Shown in pieces: positions 34,568 to 44,087 of a stretch of DNA of 64,000 bases. The translations under genes were made by a program, and so were the position numbers. The stretch's first letter is position 1. Each line of letters starts with the position of its first letter. The notes under the pieces were generated by a model. The model had not been told where the DNA came from and ran no database searches. It saw nothing but the letters and a program-made list of their open reading frames with translations. Source of the DNA: Limnoglobus roseus (lineage in GTDB: Bacteria > Planctomycetota > Planctomycetia > Gemmatales > Gemmataceae); NCBI RefSeq assembly GCF_008254045.1, contig NZ_CP042425.1, forward strand, positions 4,216,001 to 4,280,000, read 5' to 3'.

Positions 34568-35596
34568 TTACGCCGCCGCCTTCACCGGCTGCACCTGATG
34601 GAACAGCCACCGCACCCACCGGTTGGCGACGGCCGCGGCCACCACGCTCCCCGGCTTGCCCCGGCCCTTCATGTCGGCCGCCAGTTTCTTCCACCGGGCG
34701 TCGTACCGCACCAGCCGGTGGGCGGCCTCGATGAGCACGACCCGCAGCTGCGGGTTGCCGGCCTTGATCAGCCCGGCGTCGGCCTGCTTCTGGCCGCTCG
34801 ACGCGTTCCGCGGCGACAGCCCGCAGAACCGGGCCGCCTGCTTGCCCGTCCGGAACCGGTCGAACCGCCCGATCTCGGCCCGGATGGTGGCCGCCGTGAC
34901 CAGGCCGATCCCCTTCATCGTCAGCAGATTCACGACCAGGGCATCCTCGGCGGTGACCTGGGCCAGGCGTTGCTCGGCCGCCTTGACGTCGCCGGCCAGG
35001 GCCTTCAGGCGGCCCAGGTGCCGGTCCATCACCCACCGCGTCTGCTCGCTCAGGGCGGCGTCGCGGGTCAGCCACGTCAGCCACGCCACCGTCCACGGGT
35101 TCACGCCCTCGGGGGCGGCTACCCGGTTGTCGCGGAGCAGGGCCCCGATCCGCAGCTTGACGTTCCGCCGCTCGCCGACGAGCTGCTGGCGGTACCGGAC
35201 GAGCCGTCGCAGTTCGCGGACCTCGGCCGGGGCGTGCCACACCTTGGGCAGGTACCCGACCCGCTCCAGGTCGGCGAGCATCTTGGCGTCCGAGTAGTCC
35301 GTCTTGTCCGGGTTGCCCTTCATGCGGGCCACATACCCGGGGTGGGCCAGGTCGACCAGCCACCCGGCTTTGGTCACCAGTTCCTCGGCCAGATCGGCCG
35401 ACCCGCTGCACGCCTCGATGGCCGCCCGCACGTCGGTGCCGAACCGGGCGACGGCGTCGCGGATGGCCCGCCAGTCGTTCGCGCAACTCTGGTTGAGCAA
35501 CACGCGGCCGCCGCGGTCCAGGGCGCACACCTGGACGGACAGGGTGTGGTAGTCCAGGCCCACGAAAACGGGGCCGGTCGTCGTTGCCGCGGGCAT
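34568..35596 (-). CDS. IS110-family transposase, copy 1
   Basis: A 342-residue DEDD-type transposase. The N-terminal RuvC-like part has VFVGLDYHTLSVQV, ACSGSADLAEEL and KTDYSDAKMLADL, giving the acidic residues. The C-terminal Tnp_20 part has LLTMKGIGLVTAATIRAEIG and RFCGLSPRNASSG, ending before VANRWVRWLF. ATG 35596 follows GAGGA. Identical in translation to the plus-strand copy at 37137-38165. Short imperfect inverted repeats, GATGAACGCCGG (34322-34333) and its partner (35655-35666), lie just inside the ends, as in the IS1111 subgroup. Confidence 0.93.
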   Translation of the reverse strand: MPAATTTGPVFVGLDYHTLSVQVCALDRGGRVLLNQSCANDWRAIRDAVARFGTDVRAAIEACSGSADLAEELVTKAGWLVDLAHPGYVARMKGNPDKTDYSDAKMLADLERVGYLPKVWHAPAEVRELRRLVRYRQQLVGERRNVKLRIGALLRDNRVAAPEGVNPWTVAWLTWLTRDAALSEQTRWVMDRHLGRLKALAGDVKAAEQRLAQVTAEDALVVNLLTMKGIGLVTAATIRAEIGRFDRFRTGKQAARFCGLSPRNASSGQKQADAGLIKAGNPQLRVVLIEAAHRLVRYDARWKKLAADMKGRGKPGSVVAAAVANRWVRWLFHQVQPVKAAA

Positions 35597-35726
35597 GGCT
35601 GGTCCTCGAAGGTGTGGTCCTGTTGATGGTGACCACACCCACCCTCTCCGGCAACCAGCGTTCATCCCCATCTACAGCCGTAATTGCTACAATCGCCCTC
35701 GCAACGGGTTGCGGCGAGGGCACGGC

Positions 35727-37045
35727 ATGTCAGGACGACCAACGCGGGCAATCGTCGAGCGGTGGGCCCATGAGGTCGAGGCCGCGGAGGTAGCGGATCG
35801 CCCGGCCGCGGGGTTCGCCCGGAGCGAACCCCGCGGCCGGGCGATCCGCTACCTCCGCGGGCTGCTCAGCGACACCGAACGCAAGAACGGCTGGCAACTG
35901 GCCGAGCACTTGGGCGAGGCAACGCCCGACGGCGTCCCGCACCTGCTGGCCCGCGCCGGCTGGGACGCCGACGGCGTCCGCGACGACCTCACGGCTTACG
36001 TGGGGCAGCATCTCGGCGACCCCCACGGCGCGTTGATCGTGGACGAGACGGGGTTCCTGAAGAAGGGGACGAAGTCGTGCGGCGTGGGCCGCCAGTACTC
36101 GGGCACCGCCGGGCGGATCGAGAACCGCCGGGTGGGCGTCTTCCTCGCGTACGCCGGCAGCAAGGGTTCGGCCCTGATCGACCGGGCGTTGGACCTGCCC
36201 AGGGAGTGGACCAACGACTCCCCGCGGTGTCGCGGGGCCGGGGTGCCGAAGGCCGTCGCGTTCGCCACGAAGATCGTGTTGGCGAAGCGGATGATCGAGC
36301 GGGCGGTCGCGGCCGGGGTGCCCGCCCGGTGGGTGACGGCCGACGCGGTGTACGGTTCGGACTACGCATTCCGGATCGCCCTAGAAAATCAAGGCCTGGG
36401 CTACGTGTTGGCGGTGCGGACGGACTTCGCGGTGACGGTCGGGTTCCGCCAGATCCGTGCGAAGGCGTTGCCGGCCGAGGTGCCGGCGGGCGCGTGGCAG
36501 CGGGTCCGCGGCGGGGCCGGGAGCAAGGGCCCGCGGTGGTACGACTGGGCGCGGACGCGGATCAACGGCCCGGACCCGAGACGGTGTCAGCGGTGGGTGT
36601 TGATCCGTCGGAACGCCTCCGACCCCGCCGACGTGTCGTACTTCGTGTGCGGCGGGCGGGCGGCGACGACGCTCCCCGAACTGGTCACGATCGCGGGGAA
36701 GCGGTGGGTCGTCGAGGAGTGCTTTGAACTCGCCAAGGGAGACTGCGGGTTGGACGAGGACGAGGTGCGGAGCTGGACGGGCTGGCACCGGCACCTGACG
36801 CTGAGCCTCTTCGCGTTAGCCGTGGTCGCCGTCATCCGCTCGCGGGTACCGCCGGTGCGGCGGAAAAAGGGGGCGAGAGGCTGATCCCGTTGAGTGTGCC
36901 CGGGGTGCGGAAGTTATTGCTGAAGCTGCTGTGGGCGGTGCCGGAAGACGAGAAGGTGTTGGCGTGGTCGGTCTGGCGACGACGCCATCAGCACCGCGCC
37001 CGCGTGTGCCACTACCGCAAACGCGGGGCGAGGCCGCCCGATTGA
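35727..37045 (+). CDS. IS701-family transposase A, needs a -1 frameshift
   Basis: A DDE transposase: first Asp in LIVDETGFLKKGTKS, second in VTADAVYGSD, Glu in KRWVVEECFELAKGDCG. The zero frame stops after RKKGARG (36884). The -1 frame continues with LIPLSVPGVRKLLLKLLW and WRRRHQHRARVCHYRKRG to 37045, the usual IS701 C terminus. The switch can occur at G-AAA-AAG (36863-36869), giving about 439 residues. The N-terminal coding part contains a perfect 37-bp inverted repeat. ATG 35727 follows GAGG. Confidence 0.88.
35782..35860. repeat. Perfect 37-bp inverted repeat inside the IS701-A coding region
   Basis: Arms 35782-35818 and 35824-35860 are exact reverse complements with a 5-base loop (CCGGA). 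The region encodes AAEVADRPAAGFA and then the family-typical FARSEPRGRAIRYLRGL, so the right arm looks native and the left arm looks like an inverted copy of it. Confidence 0.9.
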
Positions 37046-37136
37046 CCAATTACGGCTGTAGATGGGGATGAACGCTGGTTGCCGGAGAGGGTGGGTGTGG
37101 TCACCATCAACAGGACCACACCTTCGAGGACCAGCC

Positions 37137-38165
37137 ATGCCCGCGGCAACGACGACCGGCCCCGTTTTCGTGGGCCTGGACTACCACACCCTGTCCGTCC
37201 AGGTGTGCGCCCTGGACCGCGGCGGCCGCGTGTTGCTCAACCAGAGTTGCGCGAACGACTGGCGGGCCATCCGCGACGCCGTCGCCCGGTTCGGCACCGA
37301 CGTGCGGGCGGCCATCGAGGCGTGCAGCGGGTCGGCCGATCTGGCCGAGGAACTGGTGACCAAAGCCGGGTGGCTGGTCGACCTGGCCCACCCCGGGTAT
37401 GTGGCCCGCATGAAGGGCAACCCGGACAAGACGGACTACTCGGACGCCAAGATGCTCGCCGACCTGGAGCGGGTCGGGTACCTGCCCAAGGTGTGGCACG
37501 CCCCGGCCGAGGTCCGCGAACTGCGACGGCTCGTCCGGTACCGCCAGCAGCTCGTCGGCGAGCGGCGGAACGTCAAGCTGCGGATCGGGGCCCTGCTCCG
37601 CGACAACCGGGTAGCCGCCCCCGAGGGCGTGAACCCGTGGACGGTGGCGTGGCTGACGTGGCTGACCCGCGACGCCGCCCTGAGCGAGCAGACGCGGTGG
37701 GTGATGGACCGGCACCTGGGCCGCCTGAAGGCCCTGGCCGGCGACGTCAAGGCGGCCGAGCAACGCCTGGCCCAGGTCACCGCCGAGGATGCCCTGGTCG
37801 TGAATCTGCTGACGATGAAGGGGATCGGCCTGGTCACGGCGGCCACCATCCGGGCCGAGATCGGGCGGTTCGACCGGTTCCGGACGGGCAAGCAGGCGGC
37901 CCGGTTCTGCGGGCTGTCGCCGCGGAACGCGTCGAGCGGCCAGAAGCAGGCCGACGCCGGGCTGATCAAGGCCGGCAACCCGCAGCTGCGGGTCGTGCTC
38001 ATCGAGGCCGCCCACCGGCTGGTGCGGTACGACGCCCGGTGGAAGAAACTGGCGGCCGACATGAAGGGCCGGGGCAAGCCGGGGAGCGTGGTGGCCGCGG
38101 CCGTCGCCAACCGGTGGGTGCGGTGGCTGTTCCATCAGGTGCAGCCGGTGAAGGCGGCGGCGTAA
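37137..38165 (+). CDS. IS110-family transposase, copy 2
   Basis: The same 342-residue DEDD transposase as the minus-strand copy at 34568-35596, in opposite orientation, with the same ribosome site and the same 250-bp downstream non-coding segment (38166-38417). Both copies look intact. Because the arms are long inverted repeats, recombination between them could invert the IS701 core. Confidence 0.93.
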   Translation: MPAATTTGPVFVGLDYHTLSVQVCALDRGGRVLLNQSCANDWRAIRDAVARFGTDVRAAIEACSGSADLAEELVTKAGWLVDLAHPGYVARMKGNPDKTDYSDAKMLADLERVGYLPKVWHAPAEVRELRRLVRYRQQLVGERRNVKLRIGALLRDNRVAAPEGVNPWTVAWLTWLTRDAALSEQTRWVMDRHLGRLKALAGDVKAAEQRLAQVTAEDALVVNLLTMKGIGLVTAATIRAEIGRFDRFRTGKQAARFCGLSPRNASSGQKQADAGLIKAGNPQLRVVLIEAAHRLVRYDARWKKLAADMKGRGKPGSVVAAAVANRWVRWLFHQVQPVKAAA

Positions 38166-38420
38166 CGAGCCAAGAGCTGGCGAGGAGAAGAGGAGAACCA
38201 CTGCGAGCCCGCGGTGTGACGACGCGCTCGGTCTAGTCCTGGGTTGCCGACCCGTCGGCCACTCGACTGTAGTTGGGGCAGTCGTCACCCGCTCGGAACC
38301 GACCCACTTGGGCTACGGGTTCACCCCGGATGCTCGGATCGAAGACTGGGCTGCACGCGGTGGCTTGAACGAATCGACTCGCTTGCTGTTGACAATCGGC
38401 CGGCGTTCATCGAAGGACTA

Positions 38421-39294
38421 GGCAGCACGGACATTCAGAAGTCCTGGTTTATGAGGGCTGCGAGCCAGACAAAGCCAGCGAAGTTGACAGCTTTCTTCTC
38501 GTACCGGGTGGCCACTCGGCGGTACCGCTTGAGCCCGCCGAAGAACCGCGCGATGACGTTGCGGTTCTTATATCGGCTCCGGCTGTATCGCTTCACTCGC
38601 TTCCGTGTTGGGTTGGGCCGGATACAAGCTTTCGCTCCCAATCGCCTCACTCGCTTGCGGATGGCATCGCTGTCGTAAGCAGCGTCGGCGAGTACGGGGC
38701 CAACGCTCCCGGACTTCAGTTCTGCCAACAGGGGCTCTGCTCGAGGGGCATCTCCGCACTGGCCGGCGGTCACCAAGAGCTTGAGCAACTGCCCCCGACG
38801 ATCCACCAGGGCGTGGAGCTCGGTCGTCAGCCCTCCACGACTTCGTCCGATGCACCGCCGCTCGTCCGCGTCCTCTTTTTTTCTCGGGGCAACCGCCGTC
38901 CCGATGAGGCCACCGGGTGCGCCTTGACGGTCGTGGAGTCGAGTTGGACCTCTTCCAAGTCCGGGGTGCCGAGGGCGACTGCGATCCGCTCCCAGACGCC
39001 GGCCGCACACCACCGGTCGAACCGCTTCCAGGCGGTGTTGTGCTTGCCGAACCGTGTGGGCAGGTCCTCCCAAGGGATGCCGGTACTGAGGACAGAGAGG
39101 ACCGCGTTGACGAACAGCCGGTTGTCAGTGGCCGTGCGACCTGGGTCGCTCGCCTTGCCGGGCAGCAAGGGCTGGATCTTCTCCCATTGCGGGCCTGTCC
39201 GTTCGTGCCGGCGTCGCATTGATGGTTCCTCCTTGAACGACATCAAGTGTCACGAACGATCTGAAAAGATGCCAGCCTGAATGTCCGGGCTACC
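38421..39294 (-). mobile_element. IS5-family element A (IS427-like group)
   Basis: The terminal repeats GGCAGCACGGACATTCAG (38421-38438) and, inverted at 39277-39294, GGTAGCCCGGACATTCAG match at 16 of 18 positions. TA flanks both sides (38419-38420 and 39295-39296) as the target duplication. Removing the element and one TA rebuilds CTAG directly followed by the left end of IS701-B, so this was the last of the three neighbouring insertions. Confidence 0.85.
38435..39219 (-). CDS. IS5-family transposase A, -1 frameshift fusion
   Basis: Two overlapping frames make one DDE transposase of about 261 residues. The first (start ATG 39219, after GGAGG) encodes the N-terminal region (LPGKASDPGRTATDNRLFVN, GIPWEDLP, VQLDSTTVKAH). 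The second continues with GRSRGGLTTELHALVD, ADAAYDS and RYEKKAVNF to 38435. They join at a canonical A-AAA-AAG heptamer (38881-38875 on the minus strand) in exactly the register required for -1 slippage. Frameshift expression is known in this IS5 subgroup. Confidence 0.88.
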
Positions 39295-39297
39295 TAG

Positions 39298-40707
39298 TAT
39301 TACTCCGTTAGCTAGGGCGGCCGCTTGCCGAGAAGTTCGGGCACGGTTTGACGGCAGACCGGGCAGCGGGCGCACCAGCACGCGAGCACCGCTTGCAACT
39401 GCTCCCGCAGCCCCGGAAGGGTCAGCCCGGCGAGACTTTTTTTCGGCGGGTCCGGCGGAGGTCTTGGAGGAAGGCGTAAGCCATCAGGACGAGGACGGCG
39501 TGGTGGTTCCATCCCCGCCACGACCGCCCCTCGAAGTGGTCCAACCCGAGCTCGTCTTTCAACTCGCGGTAGCTGTGCTCCACCCACCAGCGGCTCTTGG
39601 CCGCGGCGACCAATCGCTTCAGGCTCGTCGCGGCCGGCAAGTTGCTGAAGAAGTACTTGGCCGGCTGATCCGCCCCCGCCGGCCATTCGACCAGCAGCCA
39701 GCAGGCGCCCCCCGGCTCACGGCCGCTCGACAGCTTGTGCGCCGGTCGGACCCGCCAAGCGGCGAACCGGCCGGCCATCTTTCCCTTGGTCCCTTTCCGC
39801 CACATCACGGCGCGGAAGTCCGCCACGCGACCCAACGCCCATTCCTTGACGTTGGGTGATTTCGCCCCGGCCCGGACGCCGGCCGGTCGCGTCGGTGGTC
39901 GCCCGGTGCGGCCGGCCGGCGGGACCGGCCCCAGATCGGCGTCGGCCGCGACTACCTTCAACGTCGAGTCGATGCCGACGAAGTACGTCCGGCCGTCGGC
40001 CGCCAGTTGCTCGCGGAATTCGGTCACGGTCCCGAACAGGCTGTCGGCCAGCACGACGCCACAAAATCCATGGCCCGCCGCCTGCCGGAGCATAGCTAAC
40101 GCCATCTGCCACTTCGGCCGGTAGCCGACCGCGACGGGGACGCCGGCCCGGGCCATGCGATCGGCGTCGTCCGCCCACGCTTGCGGCAGGTACAGTTGGG
40201 CGTCCAGCCCCACGACCTCTTTGGCCGTCGCGAACTGCAAGGTCACGGCCACCTGGCAACTCGCCACCTTGCCGAGGGTGCCGGTGTACTGACGGGCCAC
40301 GCCGACGGAGTGCGTGCCCTGCTTGGGGAACCCGGTGTCGTCGATGATGACCACGCCGGCCGTGCCGAACCGGCGGGCGACCCACGCCTGCAGGCCGCCG
40401 CGGACCTCGCCGGTGTCCCACGGGCTCTGATTGAGGAACTGCTGAAGGGCTTGCTCGTAGTCCGCGTCGCCCTGCTCGATCGTCTTCAACCGGGCGGCCA
40501 TCGGCTCGACACTCTTGCGGTGGCCGTCGAGGAGGATGCCCCGCAGGTAGGCATCGCACCATCGCCGGCGGCGGGCGTTGCCCAGCGTGCCCGCGACCTC
40601 GTCCAGGAAGGCGGTCAGCTCCCGCCGCAGCTTTGCAAGCTTCCGTGCGTCCATCCCGCCAGAGTACGGCGGGATCGAGACGAAGTAAATAACCTAACGG
40701 AGTAATA
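39298..40707 (-). mobile_element. IS701-family element B with CTAG target duplication
   Basis: Terminal repeats TATTACTCCGTTAG (39298-39311) and its inverse (40694-40707) are perfect over 14 bp. CTAG directly flanks both ends (39294-39297 and 40708-40711), the YTAR-type 4-bp duplication of the IS701 family. Confidence 0.9.
39312..40654 (-). CDS. IS701-family transposase B, -1 frameshift
   Basis: DDE residues are in VIIDDTGFPKQGTHS, VLADSLFGTV and WWVEHSYRELKDELG. The zero frame stops at 39422 after TRRKKVSPG (410 residues). At A-AAA-AAA (A7 run, 39443-39437 minus) a -1 slip continues with SLAGLTLPGLREQLQAVLACW and a CARCPVC zinc-knuckle-like end, stopping at 39312 (about 447 residues). Such a Cys-containing tail is typical of IS701 transposases, so the frameshift product is probably the functional form. 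Confidence 0.88.
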
Positions 40708-40711
40708 CTAG

Positions 40712-41758
40712 CAGGGTGCTGAAAAATCCCGGTCTTGAGCCGGGTTCGGGATCGCGCTACGCTCGTTCCGACCGCGCTCTGGAGAGGAACTCATGCGTGG
40801 CCGACCCGGCGGTCCATGGCCGCTGTTCCACGTGTTCGACGTCGAGGCCGGCATCCCGGCCGACCACCCGCTCCGGGGCGTCGAGCGGCGGGTGGACCGC
40901 GCCCCGGCCGGCATGCCGGCCGCGTCTACTGCGGCGTCCCGCCGGATCGGCCGGCCCGGGGTGCCGCCCGAGGGGCTGTTGAAGGCCCTGCTGGTCATGG
41001 CACGGTACTCCGCCCGCCGCGACCGGCAGTTGTGCGCGCGGATCGACACCGACCTGCTGTTCCGCGGGTTCCTCGACCCGCAGGCGGGCGACGACGCGTT
41101 CGACGCGACGACGTTCACGCGCAACCGCCAGCGGTTGGACCACCACCTGACGAGGGCGTTCTTCGCCGCCGTGGTCCGGGAGGCCCTCGCGGCCGGGCCG
41201 TGCCGCGAGCACTTCCGCGTCGACGGCACGCGGATCGAGCGTTTCGCGTCGGCCAAGGGCTTCCAGCCGGGGACCGCCGCCGGCGGTGGAACGAGCGATC
41301 CGGGCGGTCGACGGCCGCGGGGCCCGGCCGTCGACGCCCACGGCCGGAAGCGGACGAACGCCCCGCACGCCAGTCGCACCGACCCGGAGGCCCGGCGCTA
41401 CCGGAAGGGGCTGGGGGAGGAGGCGGGGGTCGCCCACATGGGGCACACGCTCGCCACGACCGCCACGGCCGGATCGTGGCGGTTCTCGGCGGACGGCACG
41501 GCCGAGCGGGTGGCCGCGTTGGAGAGGCTCGACGGGTTGAAGGATACGCACGGCTTACCGCCGACGCCCCTCGGGGCGGACGAGGGGTTCGACTCGGGCG
41601 AGTTCTTCCAGGCGCGGGAGGGCGGCGGATCGAGCCGCACGTCCCACTGGTCAAGCCGCCCCGCGATCCGAAGGTGGTGGCGCACCTTCGTCCGGTGCCG
41701 GGCGTGGAAGCCCGCCCCGCGATCCGAAGGTGCGGATGGGCACCGAGGGCTACCCGCC
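40712..41758 (+). pseudogene. IS1182-like transposase remnant
   Basis: From 40712 the sequence GCAGGGTGCTGAAAAATCCC resembles an IS1182-type end. ATG 40793 (after GAGAGGAAC) opens a good N terminus (LLKALLVMARYSARRDRQLCARIDTDLLFRGFL; motif cited in part), then the FRVDGTRIERFAS and GADEGFDSGEFF blocks. Near 41625 the correct reading moves to another frame (IEPHVPLVKPPRDPK), a 20-bp stretch is directly repeated (41655-41675 and 41712-41731), and the catalytic C terminus is missing where IS5-B begins. Confidence 0.75.
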
Positions 41759-42574
41759 ATGCCTCGTCGTCACGAGTTGTCGGACGCCCAATGGGCCCTG
41801 GTCGAGCCGCACATGCCGCCGCCGTCTCGGGGCCGCCGGTGGGCTGACCACCGGACGGTCGTCGATGGCGTCCTGTATTGGGCGGCCACCGGGGTGCCGT
41901 GGCGGGATCTGCCCGAGCGGTACGGTCCGTGGCAGACGGTGTACGAGCGGTTCCGGCGGTGGCGGGACGACGGCACCTGGGAGGCCATCCTGCGGGCGTT
42001 GCAGGGGACGGCGGACCAGCTCCGGCTCATCGACGGGTCGCGGTTCGGCGTCGACACGACCATCGCCCGGGCCAGCCGGTCGGCGGCCGGGGCGAAAAAA
42101 AGGGGCCTACCGCCGAGCCGGCCGACCACGCCCTGGGCCGCGGCCGCGGCGGGCTCGGGACGAAGTTGAACCGGGTGGCGTGCGGGAACGCGCTGCCGGT
42201 CGGCGTCGCCCTCACCCCGGCGAACGCCGGGGAAACGGCCGGGTTGGACGCCGCTCTCGACTCGGTGTCCGTCCCCCGGCCGGGCCGGGGTTGCCCCCGC
42301 CAGCGGCCGCCCGCCGTGGCCGGGGACAAGGGGTACGACCACCCGTCGGTCCGCCGCCGGCTGCACCCCCACCACCGGCCGAAGCGGGGCCGGCCGTTCG
42401 GGTTCGACCGGGCGGCGTACCGTGGTCGAGCGGTGCGTCGGGTGGTTGAAGGAGAACCGCCGGCTGGCCACCCGGTACGAGAAGCTGGCCGTCAGCGACC
42501 TGGCGGTGGCCCACGTGGCCATGATCCGACTGTACCTCAAGCGGGTCACGGCAGCCTTATCAGACAGAACCTAA
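41759..42574 (+). pseudogene. IS5-family transposase B, degraded
   Basis: Frame 1 from ATG 41759 carries LSDAQWALVEPHMPP, GVPWRDLPERYGPWQTVY and GSRFGVDTTIARA. At a seven-A run (42095-42101) a -1 shift leads into GGLGTKLNRVACGNALPVGV and AGDKGYDHPSVR. A second change back to frame 1 near 42420 is needed for VVERCVGWLKENRRLATRYEK and the stop at 42574. The first shift resembles the programmed one in its relatives. The second is a small deletion before VVER, so the gene is dead. Confidence 0.75.
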
Positions 42575-42655
42575 AGACATTGAATGCAAATCTTTTTGAG
42601 GGCATATGCCTCAGGTGGCGGGATCAATACGCCGATTCTTACGAATTAAATCGTA

Positions 42656-43485
42656 TTAGGCCGTGTTGATGTTCCTGAGTCGCCGTAGTCGCAGGACGCC
42701 GAACACCAAATGGACCACACCGAGGAACATCGTCTTCCGCTTCTCGTACCGGGTGGCGAACCGGCGGAACTGCTTGGCCTTGCCGAACAGCCGCTCCACC
42801 TTGTTCCGCTCTCGATACCCGTCCGGCAGGAACGGCTGGGGCTCGACCCGGTTGCTCCGGCTGGGAATGTTCGGGAACACGTCCCGGTCGACGCACGCCT
42901 GCCGCTGGTCGTCCCCATCGAACCCCTTGTCGCACACCGCCTCGTCGAAGTGCGGCACGCGAGCGATGGTGGCGTCGAGCAGCGGCCCCAACCGCGGGGC
43001 GTCGTGGGCTTGGCCCGGCAACACTTCGACGGCGAGGGCCGTGCCCTCGTCGACGGCCGCCACGAGAACCTTGGTGGTCAGCCCGCCCCGGCTGCGGCCA
43101 AGACCCTCACGGCGAGCACTTCGTGCCGCCCCGATCTTTTTTTCTTCCGCCGTGCCCCGGCCGCATGCTGGTGGGCGCGGACGACGGTGGAGTCGACCAG
43201 GATGCGGCGGACGTCACCCAGGTCGGGGTTGGCGGTCAGCAGTTCAAACAGCCGCCGCAGGCTGCCCGAGCGGGCCCACCGGCCGAACCGGTGGTACACG
43301 GCGTCCCACGCCCCGAACTCGCTCGGCAGATCCCGCCATGGGATGCCGGTCCGGGCCCAGTACAGGATTGCCTCGAAGAACATGCGGTCGGACAGGCGTG
43401 GCGGCTGGCCGCCGGTGAACTGCTTGGCCTGGGCGACGAGCGGTTCGAGGATGGCCCAGTGGTCGTCCGTGAGCAAGTACCGCAC
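42656..43485 (-). CDS. IS5-family transposase C, -1 frameshift fusion
   Basis: GTG start 43485 after GAGG. Frame 1 has LTDDHWAILEPLV, ARTGIPWRDLPSEFGAW and RILVDSTVVRAHQHAAG, ending at 43078. At the A7 run (43143-43137 minus, G-AAA-AAA context) a -1 slip continues into GRSRGGLTTKVLVAAVDEG, VCDKGFDGDD and RFATRYEKRKTMF to 42656, total about 276 residues. The DDE residues are split across the two frames, so slippage is needed for activity. The stop codon uses bases of the flanking TA. Confidence 0.87.
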
Positions 43486-43558
43486 GGCGTCGTGCCTCGG
43501 AATGGTCGGGATCGACCTAAACTCTTACCCCGAACGAACACGGCTCGTCAACACGGCC
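42659..43558 (-). mobile_element. IS5-family element C
   Basis: The left end GGCCGTGTTGATG (42659-42671) and the inverted right end GGCCGTGTTGACG (43558-43546) match at 12 of 13 positions. TA flanks both (42657-42658 and 43559-43560). About 900 bp. It looks complete and has different terminal repeats from IS5-A. Confidence 0.85.
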
Positions 43559-43699
43559 TAGCAGGGTGAAACGCATGCTTTCGGGCACCAAGTGGGCACC
43601 ATATAATGGCGCAGATAACACATGACCCAACGTATGCTATTATTTGATCCCGCTGTGTCGTCGGCCGTCAGCATATTCGGCAGGGCGAACGCATCTAAT

Positions 43700-43781
43700 G
43701 GTAGTGTCTGTCAAGTGAAAGCGTCCGCCGAGTAGGGGTAGTGACTGTCAAGTGCCACCCGACGGAAAGCGTCCGGCGAGT
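43700..43781. repeat. Two direct repeats, likely solo IS ends
   Basis: GGTAGTGTCTGTCAAGTG (43700-43717) and GGTAGTGACTGTCAAGTG (43737-43754) are each followed by AAAGCGTCCG-CGAGT; the second copy has an 11-base insert. This looks like remnants of an IS terminus or its duplicated target. No gene is supported between 43560 and 44027. Confidence 0.45.
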
Positions 43782-44027
43782 TGGTCTATGACCGAGCGTC
43801 GTGGATCGGGACCGGTCGGACTACGACGGCCGCCAGCGGTCGGGGAGGAGATCGGCCACGTCGGCGTCGGACGGGGGCGGTGGAGGTGGTGAGCAGGTCG
43901 CGGTGGTTGGCTACGGGTCGTCCCCGTGCCGCTCGGTGGTTGGTCTGTTCGCCTGTCGTAACTGACACTGACAAACGTCTGGTATGGCTTTTGCGCTCGT
44001 CTTTTGCCGCCCATCTGGGAGGCCGAC

Positions 44028-44087
44028 ATGGCGAGCGCGACGATGCCGGACGAGTTCTACGTAAGTGTGGCGCACCGAATTGTGTAA
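44028..44087 (+). pseudogene. Gene start cut off by the IS66 remnant
   Basis: ATG 44028, with a GGGAGG ribosome site, encodes MASATMPDEFYVSVAHRIV and then meets a stop formed by GTAAGCG, the first bases of the IS66-like end at 44084. It looks like the 5' end of a gene interrupted by that insertion; the remainder was not identified. Confidence 0.4.

Larger units (their letters stand above)
34316..38417. mobile_element. Composite: two inverted IS110-family copies flanking an IS701 element
   Basis: Positions 34318-35686 and 37047-38415 are reverse complements of each other, about 1,369 bp per arm. The translations on both strands of each arm are identical, so the copies are recent. Each arm is a whole IS110-family element. 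The core (35687-37046) is an IS701-family element. Just outside each arm is CTAG (34312-34315 and 38418-38421), which fits the YTAR target preference of IS701 elements. One reading is that the IS110 element inserted site-specifically into both ends of one IS701 copy. Confidence 0.75.

Noticed and set aside
43748..44029. Minus-strand open frame after IS5-C
   Set aside because: Low-complexity Pro/Arg-rich reading with no start or family match; the direct repeats explain part of it.
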